Counted from the first letter of the stretch, positions 43,346 through 52,873 are shown. The stretch is DNA of 64,000 nt from JBMTVN01 sp046047235 (GCA_046047235.1 JBJOII010000006.1:1-64000); one strand, 5' to 3'. Numbers and translations: made by a program. The notes: generated by a model from the letters alone, not told the origin.

Positions 43346-44368
43346 CTAGCCCAGTTCCCAGCCTGGTTTGGGCTCGTCGTCAAGGCTGCCCTGCTTACCT
43401 GCTGTGAGGCGGCGTTCTGCGATCACTCCCACCATGCCGGCGTTGTCCGTGCACCAGGACGGGGCGGCGAGCCTGAGCTCGATATTCTCGCGGGAGCATG
43501 CCGTGGCGAGGGCGGAGCGGAGGCCTCGATTGCAGGTGACACCGCCGGAGGCAGTGATACATGGGCGATGCAGACGGCGTGCGGCCCGTATGGATTTGGT
43601 GACCAGCACTTCTACGATGGCGGCCTGGACAGCTGCGCAGAGGTCGCGAATCCCCTGCCCGTTTTCCAGGAGTTCCGGGTGGTCGCGCAGGTGATAGCGG
43701 ACGGAGGTCTTCAACCCACTGAAGGAGAAATCATCATCGGGGTCCTTGAGTTTTGGGCGCGGGAAGTTCAGTCCTGAGGGATCCCCCTCCGCTGCGAGTT
43801 GATCGAGAACCGGGCCTCCGGGATAGGGCAAGCCAATGAGCTTGGCCACCTTGTCGAAGCACTCTCCGGCTGCGTCGTCTACAGTGCCCCCAAGGAGTTG
43901 GTGGTGTAGCGGCTGTGGAACATCGACGAGCAGGGTATGGCCGCCACTGACGATGAGGGAGACATTGGGGAGAAAAGATTCCCACTGGGCCTGCGGAGGA
44001 TCTCCTTGGATCCACGGGGAGTAGAGATGGGCTTCGTGATGGTGTACGCCGATGAAAGGGATCTTTAGAGCTGCGGCCATCCCCTGCCCTGCTTTGAGTC
44101 CCATGAGGAGGGCGCCCGGCAGGCCTGGTCCTCGGGTTGCCGCGACGGCATCAAGTTCACCGGCCCCAAGGCCGGCAACTTCCAGAGCCCGGCGGCCCAC
44201 CAACGGAAGTTGCCTGAGATGTTCTCTTACGGCGAGTTCCGGGACGACTCCGCCGTAGATGGCATGGAGGTCGACTTGGGACGCCACGATGTTGGACCGA
44301 ATCACGCCATTCACGAGGACGGCGGCGCTGGTCTCGTCGCAGGAGGATTCGAACGCGATAAGTTTCAC
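43346..44368 (-). CDS. tsaD: tRNA threonylcarbamoyladenosine transferase TsaD
   Basis: Catalyses the last step of t6A modification at position 37 of ANN-decoding tRNAs. The 340-residue protein shows FESSCDETS at the N terminus, GPGLPGALLMGL, and the metal site VHHHEAHLYSPW (ligands at about H110 and H114). ATP-binding phrases are SLIVSGGHTLLVDV, DDAAGECFDKVAKLIG, and FSFSGLKTSVRY. Also WCTDNAGMVGVI near the end. Downstream of the CtpA-type protease with 23 bases between, so the two probably form a unit. Confidence 0.96.
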   Translation of the reverse strand: MKLIAFESSCDETSAAVLVNGVIRSNIVASQVDLHAIYGGVVPELAVREHLRQLPLVGRRALEVAGLGAGELDAVAATRGPGLPGALLMGLKAGQGMAAALKIPFIGVHHHEAHLYSPWIQGDPPQAQWESFLPNVSLIVSGGHTLLVDVPQPLHHQLLGGTVDDAAGECFDKVAKLIGLPYPGGPVLDQLAAEGDPSGLNFPRPKLKDPDDDFSFSGLKTSVRYHLRDHPELLENGQGIRDLCAAVQAAIVEVLVTKSIRAARRLHRPCITASGGVTCNRGLRSALATACSRENIELRLAAPSWCTDNAGMVGVIAERRLTAGKQGSLDDEPKPGWELG

Positions 44369-44391
44369 GAGCCGGACAACGGCGAGCCGGG

Positions 44392-45747
44392 TTATCGGGT
44401 GCTCACGGCCTCTTGGGGGGTGCCGCTGGCGATGACGGAGGTATCGGGCTTCCTTGGCGTCCGTTTTGAGAAAAGCTCTATCCCTCGCAGGACCTCCAAG
44501 GCACGTTCGAGCTGGGGATCCGGCGTGTTGCGAAACTCCTGCTGCACGGCTTCAGGCATACCCTCCAGAGTGCCGCCGGTCCGGAGCAGTCTTGCTCGTT
44601 CCTGGTTCTCGGTCATGCGAACCTCGATGTCGGGCTGGACACCAACGGTGTGAATAACGCGACGGTTGGGAGAGTAGTATTTGGCGGTTGTCAGGCGGAG
44701 GGCGTCGCCGCTGGGGAAGGGTATAATTTTCTGAACCGATCCCTTTCCGAAGGTGCGTTCACCGATGAGAACGGCATGAGCCACACCATTGGTGGTACTG
44801 TCCTGCAGGCACGCAGCCACGATCTCGGAGGCGCTTGCGCTGTTGGGGTTCACCAGCACGGCCAGAGTGAGATCGGAGTAGCGCCCGCGGCGCAGAGTCC
44901 GATATTCCGAGCGATCTTCTGCGCGGCGTCCCTCGGTGGTGACAACGAGCTGGCCACGGGGCAGGAACCGTTCACAGACCTCGTAGGCTTGTTCCAACAA
45001 ACCGCCCGGGTTGGAGCGCAAATCGAGAATCAGCGACTTCATGCCCTGAGCGGTGAGTTTCTTGAGAGCATCATCCAGTTCAGCACTCGTTTGCTCACCG
45101 AACTGGACGATACGTGCGTAGCCGATCCCATCCTCCAGAAGTTCAAATTTGCTGCTGCCGGACTGGTCCTTGACGGTATCGACCTGGATGACCGCGCGTT
45201 CGAGGGTTACGTCACGTTCCTCACCGGTGGACGGGCGGCGCATCACTAGGTCGATTTTGCTGCCGGGCTTACCGCGTAGAAGTCCTACGGCTTCCTGGAT
45301 GCCGAGGCTTTCAGTGCTTTGGCCGGCGATGCGGATGATTTGGTCCCCGGGCAGAATGCCTGCCTTGAAGGCTGGGGTGTTTTCCATGGGGGACAGCACC
45401 GTGAGGATCTCATCCCGCACGCCGACCATCATTCCCACGCCGCCGAAGGCTCCTTCAGTATCTTCCCGGAGTTCGTCGAACTTCCTGGCGTCCATGAACT
45501 CGCTATGGGGATCCAGGCTCGAGAGCATGCCGCGGAGGGCCCGCTGGATGAGTTCACGGTAGGTTAGGTCCTCACCATCGACATAGTCCTTGCGCACCCG
45601 TTCCAGGGCGCGGGTGAACAGTTCCATGTTCTGGTAGATGTCGTCAGTGGCTGCGGTTTCGGCCGAGGCCAAATAGATCCGGGCCCCCACCCAGAGGTTC
45701 AGGATGAGGGCGAGTGTTAGTGCCCCATACGAAAGTCTTCTCATCAT
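44392..45747 (-). CDS. C-terminal processing protease, S41 family (CtpA-type)
   Basis: A 451-residue membrane-anchored protease. Start is ATG 45747 (MMRRLSYGALTLALILNLWV, an N-terminal anchor); the longer frame starts inside the -35 box. A PDZ domain at about 95-185 (GAFGGVGMMVG, FKAGILPGDQIIRIAGQ) precedes the S41 core. The nucleophile is the serine in NPNSASASEIVAA (about S305) and the lysine in ERTFGKGSVQK (about K335), 30 residues apart, five more than in typical CtpA. DLRSNPGGLLEQAYEV is the conserved strand-loop. It trims secreted proteins in the periplasm. Confidence 0.93.
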   Translation of the reverse strand: MMRRLSYGALTLALILNLWVGARIYLASAETAATDDIYQNMELFTRALERVRKDYVDGEDLTYRELIQRALRGMLSSLDPHSEFMDARKFDELREDTEGAFGGVGMMVGVRDEILTVLSPMENTPAFKAGILPGDQIIRIAGQSTESLGIQEAVGLLRGKPGSKIDLVMRRPSTGEERDVTLERAVIQVDTVKDQSGSSKFELLEDGIGYARIVQFGEQTSAELDDALKKLTAQGMKSLILDLRSNPGGLLEQAYEVCERFLPRGQLVVTTEGRRAEDRSEYRTLRRGRYSDLTLAVLVNPNSASASEIVAACLQDSTTNGVAHAVLIGERTFGKGSVQKIIPFPSGDALRLTTAKYYSPNRRVIHTVGVQPDIEVRMTENQERARLLRTGGTLEGMPEAVQQEFRNTPDPQLERALEVLRGIELFSKRTPRKPDTSVIASGTPQEAVSTR

Positions 45748-45769
45748 GCTCGTGATTTCGTTGCTGCAC

Positions 45770-45798
45770 ACACTAGGGCCCGCGGTGGGCTTTGGCAA
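45770..45798 (-). promoter_or_regulatory. Candidate promoter of the CtpA-type protease
   Basis: On the - strand TTGCCA at 45793-45798 and TAGTGT at 45770-45775 with a 17-base spacer; transcription would start near 45763, sixteen bases before ATG 45747. The -35 hexamer is itself a possible TTG start of the longer frame, which argues against that start. Confidence 0.45.
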
Positions 45799-45860
45799 GG
45801 GGTGTGGATTTCAGGTTTGTTCCACCGGTTCATGCTGCCTCGAATTGCTGTTCTAATCAT

Positions 45861-45890
45861 TTGCCACGGTGGTGCGGGCACCATTACTAT
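45861..45890 (+). promoter_or_regulatory. Candidate promoter of the first Gfo/Idh gene
   Basis: TTGCCA at 45861-45866 and TACTAT at 45885-45890, 18-base spacer, 24 bases before ATG 45915. Confidence 0.4.
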
Positions 45891-45914
45891 CTGGCGCCGA
45901 CACCCGATTATTCT

Positions 45915-47240
45915 ATGAATATGAATTCACCCAAGAACCCTTCTGGGTCGATGACCCGGCGGGATTTTCTACGCAACTCATCCTTGATGGCTGGGGCTGC
46001 GGCGATTAGCGCGCCGTCTATCCTGAACGCACAGGCCAAGCAACCGTTGAACGCCGTGATTGTGGGCGTTGGCGGCCGTGGTGGTGGTGCTGGGGCCAAC
46101 TTCCTTGAGGCGGCCAAAATAGCCGGTGCCGAGGCGAAGATTGTGGCCGTGGCCGACGTTTCCGCCCGTCAGGCCAGCCGTGGTCGCCAGGAATTTGGCG
46201 TGCCGGAGAATAAGTGTTTCAGCGGTTTCGACTCCTACATTAAGGCGATGGAGGAACCGGGAGTGAACTATGTGATTTTGGCGACACCCCCAGGATTCCG
46301 TCAGGTGCACTTCCGCAAGGCGGTGCAGCTGGGCAAAAACATCTTCACGGAGAAACCTGTGTGCGTGGATGCTCCCGGTGCGCGCCTGATGTATGCGGCC
46401 GGTGAAGAGTCCTTGCGCAAGGGACTGAAGGTGGCTGCCGGCACACAGCGCCGCCATGGCGACAACTACATTGAGACCATCAAGCGGATTCATGATGGTG
46501 CAATCGGGGATATTACTGCCCTGCGTGCCTACTGGGTCAACGGCGGTCCGATCTGGCATCGGGGCGAGAATGGTTCCACCCCGCTCGAGGTGCAGGTGAA
46601 CAACTGGTATCACTACATCTGGCTTTGTGGTGACCATATTGTGGAACAGCACGTGCACAACCTTGACGTGGCAAACTGGGTCAAGGGTGAGCATCCTGTG
46701 AAGGCGTGGGGTATGGGGGCCCGCCAGATGCTGGGCAACAAGCCCGGTGAAATCTGGGACAACTTTGCCGTTGAGTTCGAGTATTCGGACGGCGTGCGCT
46801 GCTCGAGCTACTGTGGTCAGGTCAAGCGTAGCTGGGCTTCGGTGAGTGAGGCCGTTGTGGGCAGCAAGGGAACTGCCGATCCGGGTGGCAGCATTCGGCC
46901 GAAGGAAGGCCAAGCGTGGCGCTATCGTGGACAGAAGATCAGTGACTATGTGCAGGAGCATGTCGATCTGATCAACGCGATCCACAATGACACCCCGCTC
47001 AACGAGGCGAAGAACGTGACGGACAGCACTTTCACCGCTGTGCTCGGCCGCGAGGCTGCTTACAGCGGGAATGGAGTGTCATGGGATGAGCTGCTGCAAT
47101 CCAACTTCCGTTATGGACCGGATGCGCTTTACGACGAGAACCCGGACGAAGCCGCCAAGATGAAGTTTGGCGAGTTCCGCACGCTTACCCCGCCGCTTCC
47201 AGGGACGCACAATATCCTTGCAGACCCGCCGGTTGTGTAA
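45915..47240 (+). CDS. Tat-exported Gfo/Idh/MocA-type oxidoreductase
   Basis: A 441-residue NAD(P)-dependent oxidoreductase. The signal peptide bears a twin-arginine motif (MTRRDFLRNSSLMAGAAAISAPS), indicating folded export. The Rossmann part has NAVIVGVGGRGGGAGANF and VAVADVSARQA. The catalytic EKP lysine motif is in NIFTEKPVCVDA. The C-terminal domain includes WYHYIWLCGDHIVEQHVHNLDVANWVKG, with the histidine/aspartate expected at the active site. Such enzymes oxidise sugars, often at carbon 3. A terminator follows. Confidence 0.88.
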   Translation: MNMNSPKNPSGSMTRRDFLRNSSLMAGAAAISAPSILNAQAKQPLNAVIVGVGGRGGGAGANFLEAAKIAGAEAKIVAVADVSARQASRGRQEFGVPENKCFSGFDSYIKAMEEPGVNYVILATPPGFRQVHFRKAVQLGKNIFTEKPVCVDAPGARLMYAAGEESLRKGLKVAAGTQRRHGDNYIETIKRIHDGAIGDITALRAYWVNGGPIWHRGENGSTPLEVQVNNWYHYIWLCGDHIVEQHVHNLDVANWVKGEHPVKAWGMGARQMLGNKPGEIWDNFAVEFEYSDGVRCSSYCGQVKRSWASVSEAVVGSKGTADPGGSIRPKEGQAWRYRGQKISDYVQEHVDLINAIHNDTPLNEAKNVTDSTFTAVLGREAAYSGNGVSWDELLQSNFRYGPDALYDENPDEAAKMKFGEFRTLTPPLPGTHNILADPPVV

Positions 47241-47283
47241 ACCGTAGCGCCCGCGAGGCGCAGAGTACGACTGCAAGCGACAA

Positions 47284-47316
47284 AACCGCCGCTTTCTCGA
47301 TGAGAGAGCGGCGGTT
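47284..47316. terminator. Terminator between the Gfo/Idh gene and rsmB
   Basis: A 15-pair stem with one G-U pair, arms 47284-47298 and 47302-47316, loop GAT, then GTCTTTTG. It lies between two convergent genes. Confidence 0.85.
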
Positions 47317-47347
47317 GTCTTTTGTCGTTTCCCGGAAGCTGGGCGCT

Positions 47348-48661
47348 CTAGACGGACCAGTCCGGTCGCTTGCGCAAGTGGGCCACGTAGGCACCGTCCA
47401 CTCCATCGCGGAATGGCAGCAGCTGCCGCTCTCTGACGAGCGTGAAATCCGGATGGTCGGCGATGAAGGCGTTGACCACCTGCTCGTTTTCTTCCGGCTC
47501 CACGCTGCAGGTGCTGTAGATCAGCGTCCCGCCGGAGTTGAGCGGAGCGGCGGCCTGTTCCAGCAGTTCCCGTTGCGTCTTGGTGAGTTCCTGCATCTGG
47601 TCGGGCTGGAGTCGCCAACGCGCTTCGACTCGACGCCTGAGGACCCCGGTATTGGAACAGGGTGCGTCGACTAGTGCGCGATCGAACCGCAGCCCCCCTG
47701 CCCCGCCGGGTTGATCTGAAGTCATGAGTTCCGGCTCGATGCAGTTCACTCCCAGACGGGTGCAATTTTGCTGGAGCAGCTTGAGACGGGTCTCGGAGTT
47801 ATCGCGGGCGACAATGAGTGCCTGGTTGTCGACTTTCGCGGCGATGGCCGTGGCTTTTCCGCCGGGGGCAGCACAGAGGTCCAGGATGCGTTCTCCCGGT
47901 TGGGGGTCCAGCCATTTAACGGCCAGCAGCGTGCTCGGGTCCTGGACATAGAAGCACCCTTCTTTGAAGCTGGGCAGACCGGTGAAGTTGCTGCCTTTAC
48001 GGAGCTTGAACACCTGGTTTTCGCCGACCCATTCGAGGCGCACGAAATCGTATTCTACGCGTTCGTCGAGGCGCCAGCGTTCGACGAGCCGGCCCGGATC
48101 GATCTTCAGGGTGTTGACTCGCAGATAGACCTCGGCTGGCTTGTTGTTCCATTCCAGGAGGCTGCGAACCTCGCTTTCCGTCCATCGGCTCATCCAGCGT
48201 TCCACCAGCCAGGAAGGATGAGACCACCCCACGGAAGGCTCGGTTTCCTTGAGGCGTTTGAGGTCAGCCTTGAGTGACTCACGGTCACGGATGCAGTTGC
48301 GCAGAAGGGCGTTGACGAAACCGCTCTGCCCGCCGAAGCCGAGCTGCCGGGTCAGCTCTACGGATTCGTTGACGATTGCGTGGTCGGGGACCCGGTCCAG
48401 CCAGAACAGCTGATAAACGCCGACCCTGAGCAGGTTTTGCAGGCCGGGTTTTTGGGCCCGCCCGTCGGTTTTGTTCGAGATGATCCAATCTAGCAAGAGC
48501 CGCCAGCGGCAGACTCCGTAGACTAATTCCTGGCACAACGCCCGGTCCGGGCCTGTCAACCTCGGCAACGCATCCCCCAACAAGAGGTCCAGATGGACAT
48601 CTTTGGCCTCAGCCCGAGCCAAAATGGCGCAGGCAATTTCTCTTGGTTTCTCGTTATTCAC
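47348..48661 (-). CDS. rsmB: 16S rRNA (cytosine-967-C5) methyltransferase
   Basis: Methylates C967 of 16S rRNA. The 437-residue protein has the NusB-like RNA-binding N-terminal domain (AILARAEAKDVHLDLLL, LCQELVYGVCRW, QSGFVNALLRN) and the SAM domain: ILDLCAAPGGKATA, RDNSETRLKLL, and the two catalytic cysteines in VDAPCSNTGVLRR and STCSVEPEEN. The start codon appears to be GTG at 48661. Divergent from greA with 49 bases between starts. Confidence 0.95.
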   Translation of the reverse strand: MNNEKPREIACAILARAEAKDVHLDLLLGDALPRLTGPDRALCQELVYGVCRWRLLLDWIISNKTDGRAQKPGLQNLLRVGVYQLFWLDRVPDHAIVNESVELTRQLGFGGQSGFVNALLRNCIRDRESLKADLKRLKETEPSVGWSHPSWLVERWMSRWTESEVRSLLEWNNKPAEVYLRVNTLKIDPGRLVERWRLDERVEYDFVRLEWVGENQVFKLRKGSNFTGLPSFKEGCFYVQDPSTLLAVKWLDPQPGERILDLCAAPGGKATAIAAKVDNQALIVARDNSETRLKLLQQNCTRLGVNCIEPELMTSDQPGGAGGLRFDRALVDAPCSNTGVLRRRVEARWRLQPDQMQELTKTQRELLEQAAAPLNSGGTLIYSTCSVEPEENEQVVNAFIADHPDFTLVRERQLLPFRDGVDGAYVAHLRKRPDWSV

Positions 48662-48710
48662 ACTTTTATAGTTCGCGTTCTAACACGGCTCGTTAAGAAA
48701 TAGCAGCTTT

Positions 48711-50618
48711 ATGAAGGAAGAACTGGAGAAATTGGTCACAGCAGGGAAGATCGGGCGGCAGCACCTTGAGCCGCTTCTGCAGCTCATCCAAGGCGGCTAC
48801 TGCGTCCACAGGAGTTGGGGATTCGGCAGAATCACGACTGTGGACACGGTGTTTTCGCGCGCCTTGATTGATTTTCAGGGCAAAGAAGGGCACTCGATGG
48901 ATCTGGCATTTGTTGCGGAATCGCTCAAGCCGATCCCCCCGACTCACATTCTGGCCCGCAAAGCCGCAGACCTGCACGGGGTGCGCCAGATGGCCGCCGT
49001 ACACCACTTGGAACTGATTCAAATCGTGCTGGAAAGCTTCGGGGGGCGTGCCACGGTCGACCAGATCCAGCAGGTATTGGTGCCGGACGTCATTGAGGAC
49101 GATTGGAAGAAGTGGTGGGAAGTGGCTCGGCGCGAGATGAAGAAGGACGGGCATTTCATTGTGCCGCTGAAAAAGAGCGAGCCGATTGTCTATCAGGACC
49201 GGACGATTGCTTTGCATGATCGTTTGATGGGTGATTTCAGGGCGGCGCGTGGTCTGAAGGCGAGGCTTGTGGTTGCCGCTGAATTACTGAAGAGCCTTGA
49301 GGATTTGGACGATCCCGCTGCTGCGGTGACCGAGGCGCGGCAGACCCTGAACAACGAGATCAAGTCGCATCAACAGACGCAGCCTGCCTTGGCCTTGGAG
49401 GCGATATTCTTGCGCGACGAGCTGGTGGCCGGAGCAGAACTGGCAGCGGTGGAGGGTCAGGTGACAGACGCGCAGGTTTGGCAGCAGAATCCCAAGATAG
49501 CGGGTATTTTCGAGGCTATGCCGGCGGCTAAGCACCGTGTGGCGTTGCTATCATTCCGTGACGCTACCCCGGATACCTGGCATGAGCTCCTGCTGGGCAT
49601 CCTCAACGCTCTGCCGGCGAGGCTTTGCGGGGAGTGCGCTCGCCTGCTGATTCAGGAAGGCAAGCTGTCTGACTTGAAGGAACTGCTGAAGCGGTTGATT
49701 TCGCAGCATACGGCCAATAGTGAGCTACTGCTCTGGCTGGGCAAGGAGCGGTCTGGTGCCTTCGCGGACGTGCTGGGGTCGGAGGTTTTCCGTTCCATGC
49801 TTACCGCCATGGAGCGTGATCAGTTCAACGAAAAGCGCTCCAACCGCCTCCGCGACTTCATTCTGGACGACCACGACTTGGTTCCGGATCTCATTGAGTC
49901 AGCCGACATCGAGATTGTTAAGGACCTCGTCAGGGCTTTGCAGTTCTCCCCCAGTTTCGATGACATGGACAAGCGTTCCCTGCTGGGGCGCATTGTGAAG
50001 ATCTTCCCTTCCATCCAGAGTTTGATATCCGGAGAACAAACCAAGCACGACTCCAGCCTCTTCGTTTCGTGGGCGAGTCTGGAACGGCGCAAGGACGAAT
50101 ACACCGAACTGGTTCAGAAGAAGATTCCAGCGAACTCCAAGGAAATCGCGATCGCCAGAAGCTATGGCGATTTGCGTGAGAATCACGAATACAAGGCCGC
50201 CAAGGAGATGCATCGTATTCTCATGACGCGCAAGCATGAGCTGGAAACCCAGCTTTCGAGGGCGCGTGGCATCAACTACTCCGATGCGAGCACAGACGCT
50301 GTCAACATTGGCACGCTGGTGACAGTGACGGATAAGGAGACTCAACAGAGCGAACGTTACTCGGTTCTTGGCGCATGGGATTCGGATGCAGATCACGGGA
50401 AGATCAGCTACCTGAGTCCTTTGGGGCAGTGTCTGCTGAATCATTCCGTGGGAGACGAGGTGCAATTCGAAATCGAAGGACGGCGCCGCTCCTATCGGAT
50501 TGACGCGATCGAAGCCCATCCTGAGGAGGCTCAGTCTGCACCTGCAGAACCAGCGTCGGAGGACTCCTCCGAGTCAGGTGCAGTTCAGGAAATTCAACCG
50601 CCCGCAGCCTTGGGCTAA
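48711..50618 (+). CDS. greA: Large GreA-type transcript cleavage factor with N-terminal extension
   Basis: A 635-residue protein in which only the last about 160 residues are a GreA/GreB factor. The acidic tip of the coiled coil reads SYGDLRENHEY, matching the catalytic DLKENAEY of GreA, and the C-terminal globular part has IGTLVTVTDKETQQSERYSVLGAW and GDEVQFEIEGRRRSYRI. Normal GreA is about 160 residues. The N-terminal 480 residues comprise a CarD/Tudor-like patch (VHRSWGFGRITTVDTVFSRALIDFQG) and long helical repeats. Chlamydial GreA has a similarly large extension, so this is a PVC mark. It rescues backtracked RNA polymerase. Followed by a hairpin. Confidence 0.88.
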   Translation: MKEELEKLVTAGKIGRQHLEPLLQLIQGGYCVHRSWGFGRITTVDTVFSRALIDFQGKEGHSMDLAFVAESLKPIPPTHILARKAADLHGVRQMAAVHHLELIQIVLESFGGRATVDQIQQVLVPDVIEDDWKKWWEVARREMKKDGHFIVPLKKSEPIVYQDRTIALHDRLMGDFRAARGLKARLVVAAELLKSLEDLDDPAAAVTEARQTLNNEIKSHQQTQPALALEAIFLRDELVAGAELAAVEGQVTDAQVWQQNPKIAGIFEAMPAAKHRVALLSFRDATPDTWHELLLGILNALPARLCGECARLLIQEGKLSDLKELLKRLISQHTANSELLLWLGKERSGAFADVLGSEVFRSMLTAMERDQFNEKRSNRLRDFILDDHDLVPDLIESADIEIVKDLVRALQFSPSFDDMDKRSLLGRIVKIFPSIQSLISGEQTKHDSSLFVSWASLERRKDEYTELVQKKIPANSKEIAIARSYGDLRENHEYKAAKEMHRILMTRKHELETQLSRARGINYSDASTDAVNIGTLVTVTDKETQQSERYSVLGAWDSDADHGKISYLSPLGQCLLNHSVGDEVQFEIEGRRRSYRIDAIEAHPEEAQSAPAEPASEDSSESGAVQEIQPPAALG

Positions 50619-50644
50619 GGGTGCTGTAATTAGAGATGTTCAGC

Positions 50645-50675
50645 TTCACCCCGAGCCTAACGCGCTCGGGGTGAA
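50645..50675. terminator. Hairpin after greA
   Basis: A perfect 12-pair stem, arms 50645-50656 and 50664-50675, loop of seven. The T tract after it is weak, but its place between convergent genes supports a terminator role. Confidence 0.7.
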
Positions 50676-50753
50676 TTCGTTATGGGGTTTTAGCTCCCCC
50701 TGTTTGCCTGCCGCCGCCCCCCTTTCTTTCCTTCCGCAACATCCCCTTTCGAA

Positions 50754-51497
50754 TCAGTTGCTCAGGGCGTAATCCGTGCGATAGGACTCTGTTACGGCCC
50801 AGAGGTTGAGGGGATAGAGCAGTCCTTTGTAACGAATGAAGCGGGCACTGCCATCTGCCATGGCGTAGTTGGAGCCACCGCTTCCCTCGCCTGGTTTCAC
50901 CACCGAATGTCGTCCCCGTTCGATCTCGGTGACATCATTGCCGCGTCCACCGCGGGAGGGCTCGAGCAGATCCATGTAAAAGTGGTCTGAATCGGATTTC
51001 TTCTCTCCGAGGACAATCGTGTCCGATGGAAGGCGGATACCCGAAAGCGGCATAGCCTGATTCGGGGTGCTGCCGACGTCGTAGCGTCCGTTACCGTTTT
51101 CCGCGAAGTAATCGTTCCAGCCGTTGATGATGTGACTGCGGAAGGCATCATCGGGATCCGTGTTCCTGTTGGTTTGGGAGTGGGAATCGAACAGTGACTG
51201 CTCACGGGGACGGTCTCCCGGGCAGCGGAGCATGGCGGGAGCCTCGTAGTAGGGCAGTAGTTGCGTCGGCCAGCGTCCGCGGCTGCGGCGTTCAGGGTAA
51301 CGGTCCTGGTTGTCTCCGGCGTAGAGATAGGCCGCCAGGCTCACTTGCTTTAAGCGGCTGAGGCAGCGCATGGACTGGGCTTTTTCTTTCGCCCTTCCCA
51401 ACGCTGGGAGCAGCATGCCTGCAAGGATAGCGATGATCGCGATCACGACGAGCAGCTCGATCAGCGTGAAAGCACGTGCTGGCTTGTGGAACGACAT
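50754..51497 (-). CDS. Pseudopilin-like protein, second member
   Basis: A 247-residue pseudopilin: leader MSFHKPARAFTLIELLVVIAIIAILAGMLLPAL, then KAQSMRCLSRLKQVSLAAYLYAGDN. The C-terminal part has GGSNYAMADGSARFIRYKG, the ADG element of the H-x9-DG family with an N in place of the usual histidine context. It lies alone, divergent from an MFS gene. Like the member at 39.9 kb it has no secretion machinery beside it. Confidence 0.9.
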   Translation of the reverse strand: MSFHKPARAFTLIELLVVIAIIAILAGMLLPALGRAKEKAQSMRCLSRLKQVSLAAYLYAGDNQDRYPERRSRGRWPTQLLPYYEAPAMLRCPGDRPREQSLFDSHSQTNRNTDPDDAFRSHIINGWNDYFAENGNGRYDVGSTPNQAMPLSGIRLPSDTIVLGEKKSDSDHFYMDLLEPSRGGRGNDVTEIERGRHSVVKPGEGSGGSNYAMADGSARFIRYKGLLYPLNLWAVTESYRTDYALSN

Positions 51498-51628
51498 GGG
51501 CTTTAGCGAGGTTGGGAGAAAGGCTCATCACGAGCAACCCTGGAATTTGTCGTCCCGCCCTCAAGTCGGAAGGTGACTCGAACGGCAGACTCGTGGCAGA
51601 TTCTGCGCGACATCTAGCGAAACTGACT

Positions 51629-52873
51629 ATGGGGAACATTCCAACGCGGCGGTCCAAGGTGGCCTTTTTTGCTCTGGAAGCGCTCAACTCCGTGGCGGTT
51701 GGCCTTTATTACACCTACCTCTTCTGGTTCATGCAGGAGCGTTTTGGCTACGGGGACCGGGAGAATCTGGCAGTGGCGGCCTTGAACGGTCTGATCTACA
51801 CCTTCTGTGCCTGGCAGGGCGGCCGGCTCGGACAACGTTTGGGTTACCTCCCTACTCTCTTGCTGGGGAGCGCAGCCATGAGCCTCTGCCTTGCGGCGGC
51901 GCTTGTCGTCGATGGCTCCAGCTTCACCCGGAACATATCGGGTTGGCAGGTGCTGGTGCTGTCGATTTGGACCCTTGGCGTATCCGTGACGTGGCCGGCT
52001 CTGGAGGCCATGGTAACTGACGGCGAGGAGCCGAAAGAGCTCCCTCGGATGGTGGGGCGGTACAATGTCACCTGGGCCAGCGGGTGGGCGGTGGCTTATT
52101 TCGGTGGGGGCGCGATGCTGGAGCACCTGGGTTTGCGCAGTGTGTTTTGGATTCCCCTTGGCATCCATGTCGTCCAGATCGCGGTTATTCTTCGTCTTCG
52201 ATCCAAGTCAGGGTTGATCCATCCGGCTGAGGCTCAGGCTTCATCCACTCGGGATGAAGCCGTGCCAATCCACCCGCCGCACCCGGATTCCGGCTTATTT
52301 CGGAAGCTTGGGTGGATTGCAAACCCCTTTGCATACCTGGCGATCACGGCATTGGTGCCTGTGATTCCGTCCCTTGCATCGAAGCATGGGTTGAATCCGA
52401 CCTGGGCTGGCATCTTCTGCTCAACCTGGTTTTTTGCGCGGCTTGCGGCGTTCCTGGTTCTCTGGCAATGGCCGGCCTGGCATTACCGGTTCCGCTGGCT
52501 TTTTGGCTCCATGTTATTACTGATCGTCTCGTTCGCTGGAATCCTGTTCTCCACCACCCTGTCTGCGCTTTTCGGCTGCCAGATTCTGTTCGGGCTCGCT
52601 GTAGGGCTGATCTATTACTCCTCGTTGTATTACTCAATGGATGCGGGCGATCAGAAGGGCGAGCACGGGGGCATCCATGAGGCCGCCATCGGGGCTGGCA
52701 TTTTCGCTGGTCCCGCGATTGGTTATCTAGCCTTGGTAGCCTTGCCAGAATCTCCCCGGGCCGATACCTGGGCGGTCAGTGCCGCTCTCTGTCTCGGGGC
52801 CGTGTGGCTCGCCGCGGCCTATCGTCGTCACCGTTCGGTTCGGATCACGTCCGTCCCCCAACAGAATCCGTGA
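51629..52873 (+). CDS. MFS transporter
   Basis: A 414-residue major facilitator superfamily transporter with about twelve membrane segments. ATG 51629 (MGNIPTRRSKVAFFALEALN) is chosen; the frame is open to 51476 but that part has no helix pattern and overlaps the divergent gene. Segments include VAVGLYYTYLFWFM, GLIYTFCAWQGGRLGQRLGYLP (typical loop 2-3 with the RLGQRLG basic pattern), and IYYSSLYYSMDAGDQKGEHGGIHEAAIGAG. Substrate not known. First gene of a + strand run with fabI and a lactonase. Confidence 0.85.
   Translation: MGNIPTRRSKVAFFALEALNSVAVGLYYTYLFWFMQERFGYGDRENLAVAALNGLIYTFCAWQGGRLGQRLGYLPTLLLGSAAMSLCLAAALVVDGSSFTRNISGWQVLVLSIWTLGVSVTWPALEAMVTDGEEPKELPRMVGRYNVTWASGWAVAYFGGGAMLEHLGLRSVFWIPLGIHVVQIAVILRLRSKSGLIHPAEAQASSTRDEAVPIHPPHPDSGLFRKLGWIANPFAYLAITALVPVIPSLASKHGLNPTWAGIFCSTWFFARLAAFLVLWQWPAWHYRFRWLFGSMLLLIVSFAGILFSTTLSALFGCQILFGLAVGLIYYSSLYYSMDAGDQKGEHGGIHEAAIGAGIFAGPAIGYLALVALPESPRADTWAVSAALCLGAVWLAAAYRRHRSVRITSVPQQNP

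Noticed and set aside
44392..45798. Longer start of the CtpA-type protease at TTG 45798
   Set aside because: The codon lies in a probable -35 box, and the added residues push the membrane anchor away from the N terminus.
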